Below are positions 51,401 through 63,400 of a stretch of DNA of 64,000 nucleotides, one piece after another. Both the position numbers and the translations under genes were made by a program. The notes beneath the pieces were generated by a model. That model did not search any database and was not told the DNA's origin. It was given only the letters and a program-made list of their open reading frames with translations. The stretch covers positions 19,645,001-19,709,000 of the forward strand of contig NC_071633.1 of the NCBI RefSeq assembly GCF_014839835.1. The letters run 5' to 3'. The DNA is from Dryobates pubescens (Eukaryota > Chordata > Aves > Piciformes > Picidae). Within the stretch, counting starts at the first letter, position 1; the number at the start of each line of letters is the position of its first letter.

Positions 51401-54400
51401 GGTGCCAGAGGGGTCAGGGCCTGGCACAGGCTGCCCAGGGGGGTGGTGGAGTCCCCATGGCTGGAGGTGGCCATGGCACTGGGGACAGGGTTTGGTGGGC
51501 AGGGGGGGTTGGCTTTGCACTTGGCCTCTCTGATCTCAGAGGGCTTTGCCAGCCCAAACAGTTCTGATTCTGTGATCTTTCCGTTCCCAGTAGCCACCAG
51601 AGCAGCCTCAGGTGAGCAGAAACCTCCCTGCCTGGGAGAGGTTTCTCTCCTCAGCAGAGGAAGAGGCCAGGTCTGGGTGGCACGTTTGGCATCGCTGCTC
51701 CCTGGGGCTCCTGCCAGCGTTGCTCTGCTCCTGCCGCACCTTGCCGGCTCTCGGCTTCGCCTGGCAGGGCTGGGCACCAGAGTGAGGGGGTAGATCTAGG
51801 GGGACCTCCTGCAAGCACAGCTGGGCTGCCCTGGCCCCCCCATGTCTCACCTCTCCCTTCTCCCCCCGGCAGAGCGATGGGCAGGACCTGGGCAGCTGGG
51901 TGCCCGGAGGCCAGCGGTGGCACCGAGCCCCCCCGCGCCCCAAGCTCAACCTGACCAAGCAGGCTCTGCCCTGGCACGAGCAGGTGGGTGGGCAGGGGGC
52001 AGCCAAGGGGGGTGGGGGTGGTGGGAGAGGTCCCAGGAGGAGGTCTGCCTGGCCCCTCCGTGGGCAGCCTGCAGCCCCCCCCAGCCATCTCTAAGCCATC
52101 CTCCACCTGGCCTGGAGGCTCTGCCTGCTCCTGGGGTCGGTGTGGAGCCCTTGAGGAGTTCTTGGGGTGCCTCAGCCCCAGCGGGGTGTGGGTGTGCCAG
52201 GGCACATCTGGCTGCATGGCTCCTCCAGATGCGTCCTTGCTGTGCCCATGGCCTGGTGCTGGCTGTGTGCTGAGGCTGGGGGGGCAGGGGGCAGAAGGCT
52301 GGGGGGGGCAGAAGGCTGGGGGGGCAGGGGGCAGAAGGCTGAGGGGGGCAGAAGGCTGGGGGGGCAGGGGGCAGAAGGCTGGGGGGGGCAGAAGGCTGGG
52401 GGGGCAGAAGGCTGGGGGGGCAGGGGGCAGAAGGCTGAGGGGGGCAGAAGGCTGGGGGGGCAGGGGGCAGAAGGCTGAGGGGGGCAGGGGGCAGAAGGCT
52501 GAGGGGGCAGGGGGCAGAAGGCTGGGGGGGCAGGGGGCAGAAGGCTGAGGGGGGCAGAAGCCTGGGGGGGGCTTTGGTGCTGTGTTCAGCCAAGCCTTTG
52601 CCCAGGTGCCCTTGGGCCCAAGGGAGCAGCACAGGAGGATTATCTGCTGGGTGTGGGCATTGCCCCTGGGGCTGGCACAAGGGTGGAGCTGAAGCTGGGC
52701 AGGTGACGTCCCTGGGGTGTGACAGGGATGTGAGACTGCCCTGGGGGTGTGGGGGGGCTCTGCTCACCTCCCCATCCTGTCCTGCAGTACAAAGGGAAAG
52801 CGAACCTGCATGTCTTTGAAGACTGGTGTGGAGGGGCTGTGAGGCACCTGAGGAAGAACCTCCACTTCCCACTCTATCCCCACGTGAGTCCCAGCCCTGG
52901 GGGGGTCGGGGGGAGTCCTCTTGCCCTTCTCTGGGGGCTGCTGGGCAGCCCCTGGCTCTGGGCTTGGTCCTCCAGACCTTTGCTCACAGGCTTCTTGGTG
53001 TGGTTCCAGGCAGGCAATTCCCAGCGGGGATGGAGGGGGAGGTGGGTGGTGGAGGGAGCTCCAGGTCCCCTCTGGGTGCCAGGGTGGCAAGGAGGAGGTG
53101 GGCAGTGGGGTGCAGGGCGGGAGCCTGGGCACGAGCTGCTGCTGCCGCCCGCAGAGCCGCACCACGGTGAGGAAGCTGGCCGTGTCACCCAAGTGGAAGA
53201 ACTACGGGCTGAGGGTTTTTGGCTACATCCACCCCTTCAAGGACGGTGAGTGCTGGAGCTCCGCCTCTGCCGCCCCCGGGCCAGTTTCCTCCTCCTCCCC
53301 TCCTCAGCCGTCTCGGCAGGGAAAGCTCCTGAGCCCCCTGGCTGCCAGGCAGGAGGATCCTTCTGGAGCACTGAGCCTCTTCCCCGGCTGCTTTGGTGGG
53401 AGGCAGAGCCCCAGTCCCATAGAGGACAGAGCTGTGGCATGAGGTCCCTGCCAGGAGCTGCTGAGGCTGGCCCCTGCTGCTGGAGCTGCCCTGTGCTGAG
53501 CTGCTGCTCTGCTCTGCTCTCCCCAGGGGACTTCCAGTTCTCTGTGGCGTCTGATGACAACTCCGAGTTCTGGCTCAGCTCTGATGAGAGTCCCTCCAAC
53601 TGCAGGCTGGCTGCCTTCGTGGGCAAGGTGTGTGCCACCCTCCTGCCTCTCCCCACACCCCTGAGGGTCCTCCTCACTCTGCTCCTACTGGCTGAGTGCC
53701 CTCTGGGGATCCCCAGGACTGCAGGTGGTTCAGACCCCTGGGTGCCCTCCAGCCACCACCAACTGTCCCCAGCTGCAGCAGCTCTTGAGCAGAGCGTGCA
53801 GGGTCCTCCTGTCCCTCCCCTGAGCAGCTCTCCTGCTCCTCTGTGCCCTGGGCAGTGCTGGGCTGTGCCAGCCTGGTCCCTCTCTCTCCCTGGCTGTGCC
53901 TGCTCTGGCCTCTGAAGGACCATCTTGGTCCCATCCTCGCTGTGGCTGCCAGAGAGCAGCTCCTGTCCCAGAGCAGGACAAGGCCCCGGGCTGGAGCCCC
54001 TGGGCTGTCACAGCCTGAAGAGCCTGGCAGAGCCCAGGGGGGTGGAGCAGAGATTCTTGCAGGCTGCTGGGGCTCAGGCCTCGGAGCCCCCTGGCCCGTG
54101 GTGCCCCTGGTGTTCTCACCTGCTCCTCCCTGCTCCCCCAGCTGGGCACCGAGTGGACAGCACCAGGGGAGTTCACCAAGTTCAGCTCTCAGGTCTCCAA
54201 ACCTCTGCGGTGAGTGTGCCCTGCCCCCCACCCCCTGCCCTGCCTGGCCTCCCTGGGGGGAGACCTGCTGTGTCCCTGCTTGTGGGGAGAGGGGCTGCAG
54301 CAGCTGAGCCCCAGGGGCTGCAGCAGCTGCGGTGCTGGGATGGGGCTGCAGCAGCTGAGCCCCAGGGGCTGCAGCAGCTGCGGTGCTGGGATGGGGCTGC

Positions 54401-57400
54401 AGCAGCTGAGCCCCAGGGGCTGCAGCAGCAGCGGTGCTGGGATGGGGCTGCAGCAGCTGAGCCCCAGGGGCTGCAGCAGCGGCGGTGCTGGGATGGGGCT
54501 GCAGCAGCTGAGCCCCAGGGGCTGCAGCAGCGGCGGTGCTGGGATGGGGCTGCAGCAGCTGAGCCCCAGGGGCTGCAGCAGCGGCGGTGCTGGGATGGGG
54601 CTGCAGCAGCTGAGCCCCAGGGGCTGCAGCAGCGGCGGTGCTGGGATGGGGCTGCAGCAGCTGAGCCCCAGGGGCTGCAGCAGCGGCGGTGCTGGGATGG
54701 GGCTGCAGCAGCTGAGCCCCAGGGACTGCAGCAGCGGCGGTGCTGGGATGGGGCCGCAGCAGCTGAGCCCCAGGGGCTGCAGCAGCGGCGGTGCTGGGAT
54801 GGGGCCGCAGCAGCTGAGCCCCAGGGGCTGCAGCAGCGGCGGTGCTGGGATGGGGCCGCAGCAGCTGAGCCCCAGGGGCTGCAGCAGCGGCGGTGCTGGG
54901 ATGGGGCTGCAGCAGCTGAGCCCGAGGGGCTGCAGCAGCTGCGGTGCTGGGATGGGGCTGCAGCAGCTGAGCCCCAGGGGCTGCAGCAGCAGCGGTGCTG
55001 GGATGGGGCTGCAGCAGCTGAGCCCCAGGGGCTGCAGCAGCAGCGGTGCTGGGATGGGGCTGCAGCAGCTGAGCCCCAGGGGCTGCAGCAGCAGCGGTGC
55101 TGGGATGGGGCCGCAGCAGCTGAGCCCCAGGGGCTGCAGCAGCAGCGGTGCTGGAATGGGGCTGCAGCAGCGGTGCTGGGATGGGGCTGCAGCAGCTGAG
55201 CCCCAGGGGCTGCAGCAGCAGCGGTGCTGGGATGGGGCTGCAGCAGCGGTGCTGGGATGGGGCTGCAGCAGCTGAGCCCCAGGGGCTGCAGCAGCGGCGG
55301 TGCTGGGATGGGGCTGCAGCAGCGGTGCTGGGATGGGGCTGCAGCAGCGGTGCTGGGATGGGGCCGCAGCAGCAGCGGTGCTGGGATGGGGCCGCAGCAG
55401 CAGCAGTGCTGGGATGGGGCTGCAGCAGCTGAGCCCCAGGGGCTGCAGCAGCGGCGGTGCTGGGGTGGGGCTGCAGCAGCTGAGCCCCAGGGGCTGCAGC
55501 AGCGGCGGTGCTGGGATGGGGCTGCAGCAGCTGAGCCCCAGGGGCTGCAGCAGCAGCGGTGCTGGGATGGGGCTGCAGCAGCTGAGCCCCAGGGGCTGCA
55601 GCAGCTGCGGTGCTGGGATGGGGCTGCAGCAGCTGAGCCCCAGGGGCTGCAGCAGCGGCGGTGCTGGGATGGGGCTGCAGCAGCTGAGCCCCAGGGGCTG
55701 CAGCAGCGGCGGTGCTGGGATGGGGCTGCAGCAGCAGCGGTGCTGGGATGGGGCTGCAGCAGCTGAGCCCCAGGGGCTGCAGCAGCTGCGGTGCTGGGAT
55801 GGGGCTGCAGCAGCTGAGCCCCAGGGGCTGCAGCAGCGGCGGTGCTGGGATGGGGCTGCAGCAGCTGAGCCCCAGGGGCTGCAGCAGCGGCGGTGCTGGG
55901 ATGGGGCTGCAGCAGCTGAGCCCCAGGGGCTGCAGCAGCAGCGGTGCTGGGATGGGGCCGCAGCAGCCCTGACCTCCCGCAGCTCAGCCGCGCGCTGGGG
56001 CAGCGGTGCCGCGTCCTGCCCCGGGGGGCTCGGCCCCACGCCAGCGGGGCAGGGAGGGCTTCCCGGGCTGGCTGCCCCGGCAGGGGTGCTGGCACCGCCC
56101 TGGCAGTGGCTGCAGGTGGCTGTGCCATGGTTTGTGACCGGCTCCTTCCCCCCGAGCAGCCTCCTGTCCTCCCGGCGCTACTACTTCGAGCTGCTGCACA
56201 AACAAGATGACCGAGGCTCCGACCACGTGGAAGTTGGAGTGAGTGCTGCCCCCCTGCTGCCCCCCTGCTGCCCCCCTCTCTGCCCTGTCCTGTCCAGGGC
56301 CAGCAGCAGGGCTCCCCCAGCCATGCTGAGCTGCCTCCTCCTGGAGCAAAGCTGCAGTTCCCCAGCCTGTGGCATGCAGAGGGCAGGACTCGGTGACCCT
56401 GCGGCAGCTGGGGTCCATCTCCCACCTCCCTGGGCTGCTCTCTGTGCTCGTCCCAGCCTCTGGGATGGCCTTTGGGCAGCTAAAGGCCTGGCTGTGCTTC
56501 CCTCCTGCTCCTGCAGTGGGTGCTGATGGAGTGGTGCCTCTGCTCCAGCCTCCTGTGGTGCTGGGAACCTCAGCTCCACATGGCCAGCCCCAGCCCTTCT
56601 CCCTTCTCCTTTGCCTGCTGCAGAAGGGCTTGGGGGGGGGGGAGGTCCCCACTGGGGGCTGCTTCTCTGAGGAGCCATTGCCATGGGCAAGGAGAGCCCA
56701 GGCCAGGTCCCAAGACACCTCTGCAGCTCACCCTGCTGGCTTCATCCCAGCTTCAGTGGGAGGAGAGGTGGCTGGGGGGATGGAGTGGGTCCTTCCTCCT
56801 TGCTCCCCTCTAGAGACACCAGGAGTTTCAGATCTGGACTTGTCTGCCTTGGCTGCACAGCCCTGGCAGAGCCTGCAGTGGGTGTTGGGAGCTAGGAGGG
56901 GAGAGGCAGCTGCTGGCTCCTCAGCAAAGGTTTCCTCTCTCCCAAGCCATTAATCACTGGAGACAAACCTGTGCCAGCACAGCATGGGGCAGGCTGCTGC
57001 CACCCCTTCCTCCCCAGCACCCTCCTCCAGCTCAGCCTTGCTCTCCCCTCCTCCTCCACCCTGATAAGCTCTGCATGGCTGCTGTGAACAAGCAGAAGGG
57101 CAGAGAGGTTTGCTGGAGGCAGGGAAGGCTTTCAGACCCTCAGAGAGAAAGGGGAGCAGGGGGGCAGGGCCTCGGCACGCTCCCCGTGGGCACCAGGGGC
57201 TCGTCTGGACAAAGGCTCCAGGAGCTTTTAGAGCTCAGGCTCAGTGGTGCAGCTCTAAAGACCCTCTCTAGCCGCTGCAAAGGCAGCTGCTGATGTGCCT
57301 GCAGGCTGCAGAGAGGAGAGCAAGGTGGAGCAGGACTTGGTGCAGGTCATCTTTGGTTCAGGTCCTTGCTGGGGGCTGTGGTCTTCCCACTCCATCCCTG

Positions 57401-60400
57401 AGGTTGGAGGGGGGCATGTGGAGAACCTGCCCCTAGCCCAGCACCATCCCTCCCTGTGAGGCAGGATGCTGACTGCTGCCTCCCTCGGTGTCAGGGGGGC
57501 TGGGGCTGGCCTGCCTGGCCCAGAATCAGGGCATGGGTTGGGAGGGACCTTAAAGCTCCTCCAGTTCTGCCCTTCCTGCCTGGGCAGGGACACCTCCCTC
57601 TAGAGCAGGCTGCTCCAAGCCCCATCCAGCCTGGCCCTGAACACTTCCAGCCATGGGGAAGCTCCCTGAGGGGCCAGGTGGCATCTGAGGGGGAAGCTTC
57701 ATGAGCTTGTGCCCCACCTGCAGCAGCCTTCCTCTCTCCACTCACTTGGGGGACACCTGCTGATCCCAGATCACTTGGGTGGGGGCAGAAGATGTGCCTG
57801 GGTCTGTGCTGGGGCAGGATCAGTCCTCTCCCTGCTTCCTGTCCTGCAGGCTTGAAGCTGGGATCAGTGCAGCAAAGCCTCTGGGAGCTGAGGACAGGGC
57901 AGGACCCATCCTGGGGTGCCTGGGGTTGGGCAGCTGCCTCCTGAGCCACCCTTCCTCTCATTCTCCATCTCCCTTTGTCTTTCCCAGTGGAGAGTTTTCC
58001 TGCCCAGCCTGAAGTTTGAAGTGATTGACTCCTCCTACATCTCCCTCTACACCGGTGAGGGCCCCAGGGGCTTCCTGCTGCCGCAGCTAGGGGAGGGCTG
58101 CTCCAGAGCTGGGGAAGCAGATGAGATCCTGGCAAAAGGTCTCAGTGTCCCAACCCCCTTTAGGCCCTCTGGTCACAGTGGGGACCCTCCTCCTGTGCCA
58201 TGGGGCACACCAGCATGTGCAGAGCATCCTCCTTCCTTCCTTCCTTCCCTCTCTGGGTTTGCCCACGCTGCAGGGAGGTGTTTGGAGCCTTTCCCCACGT
58301 TGAGCAGAGCAACCTGAGGCTCAGGAGTGGGTTTCAGGACCTGCCTGCTCCCAACAGCTCCCCTGCAAAGGGAGCACCCAGGGGTGCAGGCAGCTCTGAG
58401 TGTGGCCAAGGTGACCTCCCACAGGGGGCTCTGGGGGCTGGCTGCAGCTGCACTGCCTCCATCCCTCAGCAGGAGCAACACCAGCTGGTGCTGCAGGGTC
58501 CTGCACCGCTGTGGGCAGAAGGTTTTCCTTCCTGTGTCCTTGGCAGGTAAAGCCCAGAGCATTCCCACCCCTTGGAGCTGGGGCTGCCTGGCTGAGCTCA
58601 GCTGTGCCCTTGTCCCCTCCGTGGCCATCAGCTGATGGCAATAATCATTAGGCTGTGATTAGTCACGGGGTCTTCAGCAGGGGAGGGGGCTGGAGGGGCT
58701 GGGTTTGCCCTGCTGCTGCCTTTGTTCCCCGGGGACCTGGGGGAATCCATCATCCTCAGAGCCCTCTTGGTGGGAAGGGTGGGAGGTGCCACCCTGGAGG
58801 ATGCTCCTGGCACAGCAGGAGCAGCAGGGGCATGCCTGGGGGGCTCAGCCCCTGCCCTCACCTGCAGATGAGTCCTCCCTGAAGATGAACCACGTGGAGC
58901 ACATCCCACAGACCCTGGCCAGCCACAGTGGCAGCTACCTCTGGGAGGCTCAGCAAGATGAGCATGGGGCTGACATGCTGAAGGCTGACCCCAGGGACAC
59001 CTTCTTCCTCAGTAAGTGGGGGTGGGACTGCCCCCTCACAGTCTCCTTGGTGGGGGCCAAAAGCAGCCCCTGGCTGCCACAGCCCCCCAGGGCGCCTCCC
59101 CTGCCCCTGCACATGTTGGGGGGTGGTGTCCCTGCTGGGGGGCACGCTGGGACGGTGTGGGCCACAAAGCCTCCCGGGGGGGAGTTGCAGGGGTGGGTGT
59201 GACACAGCCTGGGGCTGAGCTGTGCCTGCTTGTCCTCAGCCCCTGCCATCGAGGCCTCCCGCCTGGAGGACGTGCTGGTGCCCTGTGCCTACAGCCCGAC
59301 CTACGTGGTCAAGGACTTCCCCATCGCCCGCTACCAGGGCCTGCAGTTTGTGAGTGTGCTGCTGGGGCAGGCACCACGGAGCCCCCAGCCCAGGGCAGGG
59401 ATCCCCCAGCCCAGGGCAGGGATCCCCCACCCAGTGAAGCCCAGGAGAGGGACCAGGCTGAGCTTCCTCATCCCCGCCGGGGAGGGTTTGGGTGGAAGGC
59501 CCTGCGTGGTGTTTGAGACGCAGGGGGAGGTCACCTTGCCGTGGGGGTCCCTGCTGGGGGGCTCAGGTCTCCTGCTCCTGGCCCTGGGGAGGAGCCCACC
59601 CTGCTCCTGGGTGATGGCAGCCTGCTCATCCCCCAGGTCTACCTCTCGTTCGTGTACCCCAATGACTTCACTCGCCTCACCCACATGGAGATGGAGAACA
59701 AATGCTTCTACAGGGAGTCCCCTCTCTACCTGGAGAAGTGAGTGCTGGGCTGGCACCTGCAGGGCAGGGAGGGGCTGATGCCAGCAGGGAGCTCAGAGAG
59801 CTGGAGGAAGGTGCTGAGGTGATGCTCCATGGCAGGGTCACCTCCAGGCTCCTCCTTGCCCCTCTCTCGGGCATGTCGCAGCCCGAGTCCTGGCAGTGCT
59901 CCCCCTGGAGCCAGGCTGTGCCCAGCTGCTGTGCCACAGCTGAGGAGGTTGCTCCCTGTCTGTGCCTTACCTGCAGCAGCTCATCCTTCCTCCCCATCCC
60001 CAGGTTTGGCTTTTACAAGTACATGAAGATGGATGAGGAGGAGGAGGACCCTCGCCAGCGAGCGTTCCTCTTCCTCAACGCAGACAGTGAGTAGCACTGG
60101 CAGCCCCTGGGGCGTCTCAGCAGCCTGCTGCCTGGCTGAGCACACACCACCTGCACCCTCCAGCTGCCACTTGGAGGGGAGGCTCGCTGGGATTGCCCCA
60201 GTGATGCCAGGAGAACAGGGCAGTGTGGAGCACTCCATGGTCACACCTCCTGCTTGGCTCTGCTGCAAAGCCCTGCCCAGGCTCCAGGCTCTGGAGTCTC
60301 CTTTTCCGGAGAGCTTCCAACCCCCCCTGGGCATTGTGGTCCTGGGCAAGCTGCTGTGGGTGGCTGCTGGAGCTGGGGGGGGGATCTGCAGAGGTCTCTT

Positions 60401-63400
60401 CCAAGCCCACTGTGCTGGGATGGAGAGTGGGATGGGTTGGGATTTGCCCTCCCTGCTGCTTGAAGCCGTGTGCCCACACCTGGGTTGGCCTGGCCAGAGG
60501 GCAGCAGGACAGGAGCAGAGCTGGGGTAGAGTCTGGGGGTGCTCATGGCAGAGGCTGTTCCAAGCCTGCCTTGCCCTTGGCCTGTTCCTGGCTGCCAGCC
60601 CTGGTGCCCATCAGTCAGTGCCAACCAGCTCCATCTCCCTCACCCAGAGGCTGCTCAAGGGTTCCTCTTGCTGGATGCAATCTTTGCCTCCTCACCTTGG
60701 GCAGGTGCTGAGCAGCCTGGACCCTCAGGGTGTTTGTCGCTGCCTTTACTCCCCAGATTTCCTGGAGGATGATGAGGAGGAAGAAGGAGTGGACAGCCCT
60801 GAGCCCACAGCCCCACCTCCTGAAGCCAAGGAGAAGAGCCTGGGGCCAGTCCCTGGAGGGAAGGGGCAAGAGGCAGCTCTGCTGCCCGGGGACTACGGGG
60901 ACGACCTGGACTATTACAGCTTCCGCCGAAAGCAGGGCCAGGCCCAGGGGAAGGGGGGCACAGCTGGGCAGCTGGGCAGCTGGGGCACACCCCACCAGGC
61001 CAGTACCAGCCCAGCAGCCACCCCTGGTGGTGAGGAGGACGCTGGCCCTGCAGGGAAGGCGGTCCCTGGGCGGAGGCTCAGGTGGGTACCGCAGGATCCC
61101 AGCGAGGGTGAGGAGGATGAGTTGGGGCTTCTGGTGACCTCGAAGCAGGCAGAGACCCTGAGCCTCCAGCCCCAGCTCTCTGTTCCCATCTTTGGGGGCA
61201 AAGCCAAGACGCTGCCTCCCAGCAAGGCTGCAGCAGCCAGGGAGGACAGAAAGGCCCAGGAGAAGGTCTACGTCACCAGGCTGCAGCCGGGGAAGCGCAA
61301 AGCCCCGGGCCGGGAGCCAGCGTTCCCTGGCATCTTCCTTTACCCAAAGCCTCTGAAGAAAGTCCACCTGCGCTCCAGGAGCCCCCAGAAGCATCCCATC
61401 ACCTCCAGCAAGCTCCATGCCGTCCCTGGCCGCCGCTCCCCCTGGCTCTTGAGCGACGTCTCCAAGGAGAGGGACGCTGCCGGGCGGAGGGATGCCCGCG
61501 CGGGCGGCAGGAAGTGGGATCGGCTGTCCAAGCTGGGGACCAAGCAGCGGGCGCTGCCCAACCTCCTGGCCCTCGGCACCGAAGGGCTCTTCAGCAGGGA
61601 GGCCCAGGAGGACACAACCCCTGCCCCAGGCAGGACAGCAGCCACCACCGACTACAACTCCTCTGAGGCCTCCCGCTCGGAGGGGACGCAGGTGACCTCC
61701 TTCCTGAAGATGTCAGAAACGACGACGTCCCAGCAGGAGGAGGGAAAGGGCCAGGAGGAAGAGGAGGAGGAGGAGGAGGAAGAGGTGTCAGACTACAGCT
61801 ACGAGGCTGGGGAGCTGCAGCAGAGCTGGCTGGAGGACTCCATCAACTGGCAGAGGACGTTCAGCGTCAGCTCGGTGGACTTCGAGCTGCTGCGCTCGGA
61901 CTGGAACGATCTGCGCTGCAACGTCTCCGGCAACCTGCAGCTGGGCGAGGGCGAGGTGGTGGAGGTGGTGGCACAGTACATGGAGAAGCTCAACGAGAAG
62001 AACGGAGGGTAGGGAGGCACTGGGCTCCGGGTGCGAGGCTGGGGAATGTGCCTTGGCTCTGCTTGGCTCCTCAGGACCAGGGTGGGGTCAGGCTGAGCCC
62101 TCGAGCAAGGGAGCTGCAAGGGAGCAGAGCCCCTGGGGGGCGGTGGAGGGGGGTGGTGCTTTCAAATGCTTCTCCTTAGGAGGAGCAGCTGAGGGACCTG
62201 GGGTTGTTCAGCCTGGAGAAGCAGAGGCTGAGGGGAGACCTTCTGGCTCTCTCCAGCTCCCTGAAAGGAGGTTGGAGCCAGGGGGGGATTGGTCTCCTCT
62301 CCCAAGGAACAAGTGACAGGGCGAGAGGCAATGTGCTCAGGTTGCCCCGGGGGAGGTTCAGGTTGGACATGAGGAACTACTTCTTCCCCTTAAGGGCTGC
62401 CAAAGCCCGGCCCAGGCTGCCCAGGGCAGTGGTGGGGTGCCCATCCCCGGAGGGGTTTCAGATCTGGGGTCTGAGGGCTGTGGCTGGGCGGTGCCCTGGC
62501 AGCAGGGGAGGGACTCGGTCTGGAAAGATCACCTCCAGCCAGCCCAGCTCTGAGTGTTTTCCTCTGGCGGCTTCCTGCACAGCATCTACACCCTGCTGAG
62601 GATCATCAACGTGGAGAAGCGCCGGGACACGGCGCGGGGGAACCGCTACCTGCTGGAGCTGGAGCTGTCGGAGCGCGGGCAGCGCACGCTGCGCCTCTCC
62701 GAGTACGTCTACGTGCTGCTGCGCCAGCCCCGGCAGGACCACAGCGCCCAGCCCAACCCCGAGGGCCTGGCCGCGGGCCCCACCGAGCCCCAGCCCAGCC
62801 CCTGGAGCCTCCTCTACGGAAAGCCCATCCTGTGCCGGCCCCTGCGGCTCAGCTGGCGGCAGGACGTCATGGTGCACTTCGTGGTGCCCGGTAGGTGCCA
62901 GCGGGATGCCCCCTGCAGGGCCCTGTGCTGCCTGGCACCTGAGGGCAGCGCCTCCGTCCCCTGACTGCATCCTCCAGGCTGCCTCGGGGGAGGCTGAGGC
63001 TCTGGCTGCTCAGGGGGAGGGGGGAGGCTGAGGCTCTGGCTGCTCGGGGCCGGGGGGAGGCTGAGGCTCTGGCTGCTCAGGGGGAGGGGGGAGGCTGAGG
63101 CTCTGGCTGCTCAGGGGGAGGGGGGAGGCTGAGGCTCTGGCTGCTCGGGGCCGGGGGGAGGCTGAGGCTCTGGCTGCTCAGGGGGAGGGGGAGGCTGAGG
63201 CTCTGGCTGCTCGGGGCCGGGGGGAGGCTGAGGCTCTGGCTGCTCAGGGGGAGGGGGGAGGCTGAGGCTCTGGCTGCTCAGGGGGAGGGGGGAGGCTGAG
63301 GCTCTGGCTGCTCAGTCAGAGTATTGGCTTGGCTGGGGGAGGGGGCGTGCCTGGGACCCCCGTGGTGAGCCCGAGGGCTGTCTGTCTGTCTGGCAGTGAA

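Noticed and set aside
54182-56425. A 747-codon minus-strand open frame and plus-strand frames of more than 350 codons
   Set aside because: They are translations of the 51-bp minisatellite in B4GALNT4 intron 7. The unit length is a multiple of three and carries no stop. No start, splice or homology support exists.
60033-60756. Extension of B4GALNT4 exon 14 upstream through intron 13
   Set aside because: The frame is open from 60033, but exon 13 and its donor at 60086 and the acceptor at 60755 fit orthologues. The intervening part contains a CR1 fragment.
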